Position numbers and translations under genes: made by a program
Notes under the pieces: generated by a model
The model's input: only the letters and a program-made list of their open reading frames with translations
Databases searched by the model: none
What the model was told of the DNA's origin: nothing
Shown here: positions 38,995 through 46,584 of the stretch, piece by piece
Position numbering within the stretch: position 1 is the stretch's first letter
Layout of the letters: the number at the start of each line of letters is the position of its first letter
From: Rhizobium sp.
Lineage (GTDB): Bacteria > Pseudomonadota > Alphaproteobacteria > Rhizobiales > Rhizobiaceae
Length of the DNA: 64,000 nt
Assembly: GCA_002796995.1 (NCBI GenBank)
Contig: PEKW01000015.1
Span: 186,001-250,000 of the forward strand
Direction: 5' to 3'

Positions 38995-40218
38995 TCAGCC
39001 GTCGGCGCGCGACAGAATCTTCTTCTCGAAGAAGAAGTAAGGACGCAGCTTCACGCCGACCATGTTGCCGACAAAAGCGAATACGGCCCAGAGCCAGCCG
39101 TGCAGGCTGCCCGAAGCGATGCCGGAGAAATAGGCGCCGATATTGCAGCCATAGGCGATGCGGGCGCCATAGCCGAGCAGCAGCCCGCCGATCACGGCGG
39201 CAAGCACAGAGCGCAGCGGGATGTCGAGGCTCGGGGCGAACTTGCCGGCGAGGGCTGCGGCCAACATGGCGCCGGCGATGATGCCGAAATCCATGACCGA
39301 GGTGACGTCGGCCAGCACGCTTTCGCTCAGCGCCTTGGCATTGGGCGGAAGCTGCCAGTAGGCCCAGGCCGATGGGTCGATGCCGATCAGCTGCGCGCCC
39401 TTCGCACCCCAGAGCGCAAAGGCCGAGGTGATGCCCCAGGGCCGGCCCGCCAGCGCCAGCGTCGCGAAGTTCAGGAGCACTAGAGCGACCGCACCGGCGA
39501 CCAGCGGCCACGGGCCACGCAGCAGCCGGGACACGCCCTGGCGCTTCGAGGCTGGTTCACTTTCGAGGGCGCCATGGCGGCGCTTCTCGACCAGGATCGT
39601 CACCGCAGCGATCGCGGCAAAGAGGACCAGCGAGACCAGGATGCCGCCGGCGGCGCCGAATGTGTCGACCAGCGAGACGGGTGCCAGCGACGGAAGCGCC
39701 ACCCACCAGTCGAAGTTGATGGTGGCGAGCAACGAACCGATGATGAAAAACAACAGCGTGACGAGCATGCGGGCATTGCCGCCGCCGGCCGTGAACAGCG
39801 TGCCGGAGGCGCAGCCGCCGCCGAGCTGCATTCCGATGCCGAACATGAAGGCGCCGGCCAGCACGGAAGTGCCGAGGGGAGAGACGAAGCCCTTGACCGG
39901 ATTGCCGAACAGGGTTCCGCTCGCGAGGAAGGGGAAGAACAGCATGACAGCCAGGGCCAGAAGGATCATCTGCACGCGCAGGCCACGACCGCGCCCGTCC
40001 ATGATGAAGACGCGCCAGGCCGACGTGAAGCCGAAGGCTGCGTGATATAGGGCGATGCCGAGACCGCCGCCGACGAGGAACAGCGCCCCATGCTTGACGC
40101 CATAGGCATAGCCCAGGAAGAGCGTTCCGAGAACGAGGACGGCGAGAGCGCCAAGCCCGGATGCGCCGAGCAGCGGCTGCCGTTCGGGCGCGCTCAACGG
40201 TGATGCAATTGTAGACAT
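38995..40218 (-). CDS. YeeE/YedE-family transporter (thiosulfate transporter TsuA-like)
   Basis: A 407-aa membrane protein with about 11-13 helices. Conserved cysteine motifs GGGCASGTLF and GCNIGAYFSG mark the YeeE/YedE (sulf_transp) family. TsuA members import thiosulfate through a line of cysteines. No sox or sulfur assimilation genes follow, and no TusA-like partner (YeeD) is adjacent. The position behind cbbR and in a window with SoxYZ-like proteins is suggestive only. Confidence 0.85.
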   Translation of the reverse strand: MSTIASPLSAPERQPLLGASGLGALAVLVLGTLFLGYAYGVKHGALFLVGGGLGIALYHAAFGFTSAWRVFIMDGRGRGLRVQMILLALAVMLFFPFLASGTLFGNPVKGFVSPLGTSVLAGAFMFGIGMQLGGGCASGTLFTAGGGNARMLVTLLFFIIGSLLATINFDWWVALPSLAPVSLVDTFGAAGGILVSLVLFAAIAAVTILVEKRRHGALESEPASKRQGVSRLLRGPWPLVAGAVALVLLNFATLALAGRPWGITSAFALWGAKGAQLIGIDPSAWAYWQLPPNAKALSESVLADVTSVMDFGIIAGAMLAAALAGKFAPSLDIPLRSVLAAVIGGLLLGYGARIAYGCNIGAYFSGIASGSLHGWLWAVFAFVGNMVGVKLRPYFFFEKKILSRADG

Positions 40219-40392
40219 GGGGGGACTCCTTGCGTTTAGGGTCGCGATCCTATGTCCTGCAGCCTGCAGTCGCGAGACAGGCTATCCTCTCCCGGCGTCG
40301 CAATGGCACGGCATTTTCCGGATTGGCTGACTTTGTTGGATAATTCTACCCGACTGCCCGCGCGGTTGGGACCGGCCGGCACTGACAGCACG

Positions 40393-41016
40393 CTAGCCGA
40401 TGGCCCAACCGAGGGCCGAGGCTGTGCCGTAAAGGAGGCCGCCGGAAGTGCCGAGCGCGACGGCGGCAAGCAGGATGCCGAACAGGGTGGCGAGGCCGTC
40501 GCGCTCCATCAACCCCATGGCAATGACCACGAGCGCGGCGACGGGAAGGAAATTGCCGAAGGGGATCGGCAGCGCGATCGCAACCGCCAGCAGAAACACC
40601 GGCACGCCGAGCAGGGTCTCAGCTGTCCGGCCGGTCAGCAGCCGCAGCCTGTCGCGGCGCAGGATGGTCTCGACGCGTTGGATGAAAGGGGAGGTGTGGC
40701 GCACGACGAGCTGGACGGTCGCTGCAGAGAGGCTTCTCCTTGCCAGGACCTCCGGCAGCCAGATGGAGCGCGCGCCGGCGATGATCTGCAGCGAGACGAT
40801 CGCGAGGCAGGTGCCGAAGAACATGCCGAACGGGCCGGGGATCGGCGTCAGGGCGGGCAGTGACAGGATGAGAATGGCAAAGGCAATGCTGGTGCGGCCC
40901 ATGGCGGCCAGAAGTTCGCCAAGCGTAATCGTTCCCGCTTCGCCCGCCGCCTGCGCAAGTGCGGCGAGTTGGAGCGAGGCGGTGCCGGTCCGGCTTTCTG
41001 GCGGAGCATGGCTCAA
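40393..41016 (-). CDS. exoD: ExoD-family exopolysaccharide synthesis protein
   Basis: A 207-aa membrane protein of the ExoD family, with four or five helices. The LPALTPIPGPFGMFFGTCLAIVSLQI block and the paired FGNFLPVAALVVIAMGLMERDG segment are characteristic. In S. meliloti ExoD affects exopolysaccharide production and alkali tolerance. It stands alone. Confidence 0.85.
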   Translation of the reverse strand: MSHAPPESRTGTASLQLAALAQAAGEAGTITLGELLAAMGRTSIAFAILILSLPALTPIPGPFGMFFGTCLAIVSLQIIAGARSIWLPEVLARRSLSAATVQLVVRHTSPFIQRVETILRRDRLRLLTGRTAETLLGVPVFLLAVAIALPIPFGNFLPVAALVVIAMGLMERDGLATLFGILLAAVALGTSGGLLYGTASALGWAIG

Positions 41017-41207
41017 GCGTGCATCCTTTTCATTCCGTCGCCCGATCGAAGGGGCAATCTTCCGTTTCTGGTGCTGTGCATGTTCCTACATGTAAGGGCG
41101 CCGCCGGACCGGACAAGATATGGGCGCCTCCGTGTGCCGTATCCTGTGGCCATCGCATCGGGCCTCGACTAGCATGCCGGCCGGAAACCGGAGCTGAAGG
41201 AGGAACA

Positions 41208-41291
41208 ATGCAGCCGTTTCGATCCGATGTTCACCCGCAAGTCTTTGACCGCTCTGCCGAGAGCTGCGCGGCGGCATGGTGTGCGGCATGA
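41208..41291 (+). CDS. 27-aa leader ORF coupled to the thioesterase
   Basis: ATG 41208 follows a strong AAGGAGGAACA ribosome site and reads 27 codons (MQPFRSDVHPQ... ending AAWCAA). Its TGA overlaps the ATG of the thioesterase at 41288 (ATGA). The thioesterase itself has no ribosome site, so ribosomes ending this ORF probably restart there. The peptide resembles nothing I know. Too short for the ORF track as its own entry. Confidence 0.55.
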   Translation: MQPFRSDVHPQVFDRSAESCAAAWCAA

Positions 41292-41725
41292 GCAAGGCAA
41301 TTGCGGCCGATCGTGCCGCCTACAGGGTGTTTCGCACGCTGACCACGCGCTGGGCGGACAACGACATTTACGGCCACATGAACAATGTGGTGCATTACGG
41401 CCTGTTCGACACGGCGGTGAACGGCTTCCTGATCGAGAAGGGAGTGCTCGACCTCCATGGCGGGGGTCGCATCTTCGTCGTCGTCGAGACGGGGTGCCGC
41501 TATTTCGCGGAAATGGCCTTCCCGGACGTCGTGCATGCCGGTATCCGGATCGCCAGGCTCGGCGGATCGTCCGTTCGCTACGAGGTCGGCCTGTTTCGCA
41601 ATGACGAGCCGACGGCGGCGGCGGAAGGCTATTTCATCCACGTGCAGGTCGATCGCGCGACGCGTCGGCCTCTGGCGCTCGACGATGGGACGCGGCTCGC
41701 GCTGGCGCCGCTTGCGATCGACTGA
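41288..41725 (+). CDS. Hotdog-fold acyl-CoA thioesterase
   Basis: A 145-aa protein of the 4-hydroxybenzoyl-CoA thioesterase/YbgC type. TRWADNDIYGHMNNVVHYGLFDTAVN carries the catalytic Asp and the family signature. It hydrolyses short or aromatic acyl-CoA; substrate unknown. I prefer ATG 41288 (MSKAIAADRAAYRVF) to ATG 41276 because the former overlaps the stop of a well-initiated leader ORF. Confidence 0.83.
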   Translation: MSKAIAADRAAYRVFRTLTTRWADNDIYGHMNNVVHYGLFDTAVNGFLIEKGVLDLHGGGRIFVVVETGCRYFAEMAFPDVVHAGIRIARLGGSSVRYEVGLFRNDEPTAAAEGYFIHVQVDRATRRPLALDDGTRLALAPLAID

Positions 41726-41731
41726 AGGGGC

Positions 41732-41758
41732 TGGAACCGGAACAAGGGGTTCGAGGTT
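41732..41758 (+). promoter_or_regulatory. Candidate EcfG/RpoE2-type promoter
   Basis: GGAAC (41732-41736), 18 bases, then GTTT (41755-41758), ending about 29 bases before the small gene at 41787. The alphaproteobacterial general stress sigma factor uses GGAAC with TT 18-19 bases on. Confidence 0.5.
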
Positions 41759-41786
41759 TCTCCGGCATGGAAACCGGGAGACCACC

Positions 41787-41960
41787 ATGAACTCCGAGAA
41801 GAAGATCGACCCCGCCGAATTGAATCGCGAGCGCCGCGAAGAGAAGATGCCGGCAGCCGGCCCGCATGCGCGCAAGGAACTGACAGACCCGATGAAAACC
41901 CCGGGAACCGGCTCCCTGCCGGAGCCCGGCGCTGCCAAGACCGATGTCGGTCCCGATTGA
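41787..41960 (+). CDS. Small hydrophilic protein, probably stress-induced
   Basis: A 57-aa protein rich in charged residues, Pro and Gly, with no hydrophobic segment and no cysteine; probably disordered. CGGGAG precedes the ATG, an EcfG-type promoter lies upstream and a strong terminator follows, so it is a single-gene unit. I do not recognise a named family. Confidence 0.65.
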   Translation: MNSEKKIDPAELNRERREEKMPAAGPHARKELTDPMKTPGTGSLPEPGAAKTDVGPD

Positions 41961-41984
41961 GCAGCGCGAAAATGCGGAAATGAC

Positions 41985-42014
41985 GAGAGGCCGGCGGGTG
42001 TCCGCCGGCCTCTC
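41985..42014. terminator. Bidirectional terminator
   Basis: A perfect 13-bp stem (GAGAGGCCGGCGG / CCGCCGGCCTCTC) with a 4-base loop between the small gene at 41787 and the convergent DUF475 gene, followed by TCTATCT. Confidence 0.8.
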
Positions 42015-42035
42015 TCTATCTGGATGTGATCGTAC

Positions 42036-43133
42036 TCAGATATTCTCCGCGACAGTTTCCCGCTCGCGCCGGAGCTCTTCCGCCCGTTCGCTGCGGTTGT
42101 AGCGGATCGAGGACCACAGGGAGACACCGATCAGGCCGGCGCCGCCAAGGCCGGTGATGACCTCCGGAATGTGCACGAGCGTCTGGCAGTACATGATCAC
42201 CGACAGGATCAGGATCGCGTAGAAGGCGCCGTGCTCCAGGTAGCGGTATTCGGCGAGCGTTCCCTTCTCGACCAGCATGATGGTCATCGAACGCACATAC
42301 ATGGCGCCGATGCCGAGGCCGATGGCGATGACGAACAGGTTCTGGCTGAGCGCGAAGGCGCCGATGACGCCGTCGAAGGAGAAGCTGGCGTCGAGCACTT
42401 CGAGGTAGATGAACGCGCCGAGACCGCCCTTGGCCGCCGCAGACATGGTCTTCTGCGACTGGTCAAGAAGCCCGCCCAGCACTTCGACGGCAAGGAAGGT
42501 GAGAAGGCCGTAGATCGCCGAATAGACGAAGGTCACGGATTCCTCGCCCTCGAGCAGGTTCGAGAACAGCAGGATGAGAATGAGAACGAAGGCGATCTCG
42601 ATACCCTTGATGGTGGCCGAGCGCGCCATGTGCTTCTCGATCACCTCGATCCAGTGCACGTCCTTTTCATGGTCGAAGAAGTAGGTGAGGCCGACCATCA
42701 TCAGGAAGGTGCCACCGAAGGCCGCGATCGGCAGATGCGCGTCGTTCATGATGCGGGCATATTCGGCCGGTTCGCGTGCCGCCAGGAAGATCGCGTCGAC
42801 CGGTCCGATGCCGGCCGCGATGACGACGATCAGGAGCGGGAAGACGATACGCATGCCGAAGACGGCGATGACGATGCCCCAAGTCAGGAAGCGATGCTGC
42901 CAGACCGGCGTCATGTCCTTCAGCTTGTTGGCGTTGACGATGGCGTTGTCGAAGGAGAGAGAGATTTCAAGCACTGCGAGAACGGTGCAGATGAAGAACA
43001 CCGTCGCCATGCCGCCGATCGTGCCGGTTGTCTGCCAACCGAGCCAAGCGCCGAGCGCGAGGCCGGCGGCGGTCACGATGAAGGCCCATTTGAAATATCC
43101 GAGAGAGCTGTTTCCTGTGGCTTGCTTGTTCAT
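42036..43133 (-). CDS. DUF475/TerC-like integral membrane protein
   Basis: A 365-aa protein with about nine helices and the acidic membrane motifs of the TerC superfamily: AVLEISLSFDNAIVNAN near the N-terminus and LEVLDASFSFDGVIGAF in the second half. TerC/DUF475 proteins are thought to move divalent metals (manganese or calcium). I used ATG 43133 (MNKQATGNSS). A leader of several hundred bases precedes it, but I found no manganese riboswitch. Confidence 0.82.
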   Translation of the reverse strand: MNKQATGNSSLGYFKWAFIVTAAGLALGAWLGWQTTGTIGGMATVFFICTVLAVLEISLSFDNAIVNANKLKDMTPVWQHRFLTWGIVIAVFGMRIVFPLLIVVIAAGIGPVDAIFLAAREPAEYARIMNDAHLPIAAFGGTFLMMVGLTYFFDHEKDVHWIEVIEKHMARSATIKGIEIAFVLILILLFSNLLEGEESVTFVYSAIYGLLTFLAVEVLGGLLDQSQKTMSAAAKGGLGAFIYLEVLDASFSFDGVIGAFALSQNLFVIAIGLGIGAMYVRSMTIMLVEKGTLAEYRYLEHGAFYAILILSVIMYCQTLVHIPEVITGLGGAGLIGVSLWSSIRYNRSERAEELRRERETVAENI

Positions 43134-43490
43134 CGACCCATCTCCCCGGCGATAACCGTCGTTGAAGAGAAAAGGCGTGAGGTTTCTCCGCGCGTCGCCC
43201 AGCACGCACGGGTTAGTGGCATGTTCAAAGAGATCATTTTCTTGAATCCGCCGGCTCATATTGCTGGCGGTACCGACATCACGAGAGCGCCGTATACTCT
43301 CGCCAGAGGGGCCCGGCACCATAGTTTATCCGTGGCGAACTCTGGTCCTTGAGCCACGGAACCCGGTCGTTTTCACTGAACTGAGGCCTTGCGTCAAGGC
43401 TTCGTTCAGCGTCGGCCGGGCGCTAATCGATTTAGGGCGGTATTCCGGCTTGTCCACACGCGGGTTGCGCTCATTGCGGGGAAGAATGCG
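43134..43490. other. 357-base intergenic region
   Basis: This is the upstream region of the DUF475 gene and the downstream region of the OsmC gene. It holds an inverted repeat CGAGAG-N9-CTCTCG at 43282-43302, partly nested within CTGGCG/CGCCAG. No gene, tRNA or riboswitch core was recognised. Confidence 0.5.
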
Positions 43491-43910
43491 TCATTCGGCG
43501 AGCAGCATGTGGAGAACCGGGACCGAGCCAAGCGTATTGCTGACCGTGCAGATTTCCTCGGCCTCGTGGGCGATCGCCGCTTTGGTGGCCGCGTCAATGT
43601 CGCCGTCGATCGCCAGCACGACCGTGAAGCGGGCGATACGGGACGGTTCCTCGGCCGCCTTCTCTCCGCTCACGTCCGCACGGATGTCCCGGATCTGTCC
43701 AAGCACGCCTCGGCGGCTTGCGGCGATGCGGGCGCTCATCGTCATGCAGGCCGCAAGCGAGGCATAGAGCAGGTCGAGCGGGTTGAAGCCCGCCTGGGAG
43801 GCCCCCGTCACGAGATCCAGCGTACCGCCGGTTGGGGTGACGATATGGGGAAAGCCGGTGCGGCCGAGTTGGGCCGTGGCACCGGTCGCCCGCGTCTTCG
43901 GTTCGTGCAT
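43491..43910 (-). CDS. OsmC-family protein
   Basis: A 139-aa OsmC/Ohr-family protein if started at ATG 43910 (MHEPKTRATGATAQLG); ATG 44003 would add 31 residues. The two redox cysteines are seen in SLAACMTMSARIAA and EEICTVSNTL. Members reduce organic peroxides or act as thiol-linked stress proteins. It stands alone. Confidence 0.8.
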   Translation of the reverse strand: MHEPKTRATGATAQLGRTGFPHIVTPTGGTLDLVTGASQAGFNPLDLLYASLAACMTMSARIAASRRGVLGQIRDIRADVSGEKAAEEPSRIARFTVVLAIDGDIDAATKAAIAHEAEEICTVSNTLGSVPVLHMLLAE

Positions 43911-44007
43911 CGGTTCGCCTTTCGCGTCTGCAGGGGCTAATGCATAGCGGGCAAAGTCGACGTGAGGCAAGGCGCGCCAGGTCCTCGACAGCCGATCGTG
44001 CATGGCG

Positions 44008-44415
44008 TCAGAGCGCGCTGCCGATGCGGGCCGTGCCGGTTTGACCATTGTTGCGCGTCCACTTCAGCTTGCTGTCACTGATGCGCTCGAGTTCGAAGCA
44101 CATCGGTTCGCCCTTGTACCAGCTGGTGAACTTCTGGCAGAGACGGTCGCCATCGATCCACCAGCGGCCGGTGTCGGTGGGTTTTGCCAGCCGGCCAAGG
44201 CCGAGCGCCTCGCCCGAGCCGTCCACCTGTCCGTTGGGGCGATAGTTGAGCGGGAATTCGCCGCCGAGCGGCACGGCGAGATAGATCCGCCGGCCAATGA
44301 TCGACTGCTGAATCTCGGCGGCGCTGTAGCGATTCTGGTTGGCGTCGGCGGTGCTTGTCGAAAGAAGCGCAGAGGCAAGCGCCGCAAACACCGTGATCGT
44401 CTTTGCTGTCGTCAT
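44008..44415 (-). CDS. Exported protein of unknown function
   Basis: A 135-aa protein with a signal peptide to about residue 25 (ADA-NQNRY). The YSAAEIQQSIIGRRIYLAVPLGGEFPLNYRPNGQVDGSG pattern and a WWIDGDRLCQKF ... PMCFEL region suggest a small beta-barrel domain with one disulfide. Similar rhizobial proteins exist to my memory, without function. GGGAGA precedes the ATG. Confidence 0.65.
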   Translation of the reverse strand: MTTAKTITVFAALASALLSTSTADANQNRYSAAEIQQSIIGRRIYLAVPLGGEFPLNYRPNGQVDGSGEALGLGRLAKPTDTGRWWIDGDRLCQKFTSWYKGEPMCFELERISDSKLKWTRNNGQTGTARIGSAL

Positions 44416-44493
44416 CTGTCGGGTCTCCCTGCCGGTTTCCAAGCATGTTGCCTTAAGGGATACGCAGGGTATGCGGCAGTGGATCAGCCGACC

Positions 44494-46584
44494 TCAGGGC
44501 GAGCGTATGAAAATGCCGACGCTTGCGGCGCGACCGGCGGCGTCGATCACCGTCAGTGTCGAATAGCCGGAGCCCTCCGGCGTCCAGTCGCTGGTGCGCC
44601 GCCTCGTCGGTTCGGCGAGCGGCTTGCCATTGGCGAGCCAGCGGAACGGTGCGCGCCCGGCCTGCAGCTTGAGGATCAGCGGCAGGGCCGTGCCGTCCGG
44701 CGCGGTGCCGAGTTCCACATGCGCGCCTTCCGGCGGATAGACGATCTGGGGCGGCTTTTCCCGCGCAGAGGCGGAGATGAGGCCGTTCGCCTGCATGGAG
44801 AACCGCCGCTGGCTGACGGGCAGTTCGGCCTGGGCGATGCGCGCGGCGCCGCGCGGTGCCGCGGGATGCGGCGTGCCGGCAATTCCTGACTTGGCGAAGG
44901 CCTCGAACAGCACGGGCGCGGCGGTGGCATAGCCTGAGATACCGGGAATGGCGGCGTTGTCGGGTCGGCCAATCCACACGCCGATCACATAGCGCCCGTC
45001 ATAGCCGACGGACCAGGCGTCGCGGTAGCCGTAGCTGGTGCCGGTCTTGTAGGCGATGCCGCTTTTCGGGCTGCCGAGCGGCGGCAGAACGGCGGAGAGC
45101 ACGTCGGCGACATTCCAGGCAGCGACGGGTTCGAACAGCGGCGGGCTGTCGATCGCTCCGGGCAGATCGCGGATGCCGTCGCCGAGCCTGACCGGCTTCT
45201 CGCGGTTCGCAAGCCCCGCATAGAGCTGCACCAGATCCTTCAGCGACAGGCCGACCCCGCCGAGCGCGATCGCAAGGCCCGGCGCTTCGGCCGTCGGCAG
45301 GCGCGGCGTGACCTCGGCGCGGCGCAGGCGCGCCATCAGCTTGGTCGGACCGAGCGCATCGAGAAGACGAACCGCCGGAACGTTGAGCGACAATTGCAGA
45401 GCCTGACGGACCGAGACGTCACCCTGGTAGGTCATGTCGAAATTTTTCGGTCGATAGCCGAAGAAGTCGGCGGGGCGGTCCTCGACGATGGTCTCCTGGG
45501 CGACGATACCCTCTTCGAAGGCGAGGCCGTAGATGAAGGGTTTCAGCGTCGAGCCCGGCGAGCGGCTCTGGCGCGTCATGTCGATCCAGCCGGAACGTGA
45601 CGCGTCGAAATAGTCGGCGGCGCCGACTTCGGCGAGGATTTCGCCGGTCTCCGCATCGGCCATCATCAGGGCGAGCGAAACCTTGGGGTCGAGCTTGGCC
45701 GAGGCATGCAGCGCGACGGTTTCCAGCCTCTGCTGAATGTCTGCGTTCAACGTCGTTTCGTGGCGCTCGGCCGTCGGATCCTTCTTGCGCGCGGCTTCTG
45801 CCAGGTGCGCGGCCAGTGCCGGCAGCTGCGCGCGCCGGGTCGGAACGGCACTTGCCTCGGCGCGGGCAATCTCGCTCGCGTCGAGGACGCCGGCCGTCTG
45901 CATGCGCTCGAGAACCCGGTGGCGGGCAGCCTCGGCCGTCGCCGGATGACGATCGGGCCGGCGACGTTCCGGCAGCTGCGGCAAGGCGACGAGCAGGGCG
46001 GCCTCCGCCACCGAAAGCCGGCGCGGCTCCTTGCCGAAATAGGCAAGGCTTGCGGCCCGCACGCCTTCGAGATTGCCGCCATAGGGGGCAAGCGTCAGAT
46101 AGAGATCGAGGATTTCCGCCTTGTCGAGGCGGCGCTCGATCTGGATCGCCCGGGCGATCTGGATCAGCTTGGCGGTGATCGACCGTTCGCGCCGTGGCTC
46201 AATCAGGCGTGCCACCTGCATACTGATGGTCGAGCCGCCGGAGATGATGCGGCCATTGGCCAGTAGCTGGAGCGCAGCCCGGCCAAGTGCCACGGGATCG
46301 ACCCCGGCATGGTCCTCGAATCGTCGATCCTCATAGGCAATGAGCATCTTGAGGAATTGCGGATCGACATCCGCGGCCCGCGTTCGCAGGCGCCAAAGCC
46401 CGTCCCGCGTGGCGAAGGCGCGCAACAGCCGGCCGTCGCGATCCACCACTTCCGCAGAGACGCTTGCGGCGCCTTCCAGCGGCGGAGGGAACGCCCGGTC
46501 CGCCCAGAGAAGGCCGACGACCAGCATGCCCGCCGCCAGGGAGGCGGCGAGGGTGCCGATGCCGATGGTACGAACCAGCCTCAT
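44494..46584 (-). CDS. pbpC: Penicillin-binding protein 1C
   Basis: A 696-aa bifunctional peptidoglycan synthase: an N-terminal membrane anchor (about 8-30), a glycosyltransferase domain with EDRRFEDHAGVD and GGSTISMQVARL, a transpeptidase domain with SPGSTLKP (about 340), SLN in LSLNVPAV and KTGTS, and a C-terminal PBP1C/BiPBP_C domain. Its start overlaps the macroglobulin stop (TAATG). The pair pbpC plus bacterial alpha-2-macroglobulin is widespread and is thought to couple cell-wall repair to protease defence. Confidence 0.93.
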   Translation of the reverse strand: MRLVRTIGIGTLAASLAAGMLVVGLLWADRAFPPPLEGAASVSAEVVDRDGRLLRAFATRDGLWRLRTRAADVDPQFLKMLIAYEDRRFEDHAGVDPVALGRAALQLLANGRIISGGSTISMQVARLIEPRRERSITAKLIQIARAIQIERRLDKAEILDLYLTLAPYGGNLEGVRAASLAYFGKEPRRLSVAEAALLVALPQLPERRRPDRHPATAEAARHRVLERMQTAGVLDASEIARAEASAVPTRRAQLPALAAHLAEAARKKDPTAERHETTLNADIQQRLETVALHASAKLDPKVSLALMMADAETGEILAEVGAADYFDASRSGWIDMTRQSRSPGSTLKPFIYGLAFEEGIVAQETIVEDRPADFFGYRPKNFDMTYQGDVSVRQALQLSLNVPAVRLLDALGPTKLMARLRRAEVTPRLPTAEAPGLAIALGGVGLSLKDLVQLYAGLANREKPVRLGDGIRDLPGAIDSPPLFEPVAAWNVADVLSAVLPPLGSPKSGIAYKTGTSYGYRDAWSVGYDGRYVIGVWIGRPDNAAIPGISGYATAAPVLFEAFAKSGIAGTPHPAAPRGAARIAQAELPVSQRRFSMQANGLISASAREKPPQIVYPPEGAHVELGTAPDGTALPLILKLQAGRAPFRWLANGKPLAEPTRRRTSDWTPEGSGYSTLTVIDAAGRAASVGIFIRSP

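Noticed and set aside
41276-41287. ATG 41276 as start of the thioesterase
   Set aside because: No ribosome site, whereas ATG 41288 overlaps the stop of a well-initiated leader ORF.
43134-43490. Manganese (yybP-ykoY) riboswitch before the DUF475 gene
   Set aside because: TerC-like genes often carry one, but I could not find the conserved core loops on the minus strand.
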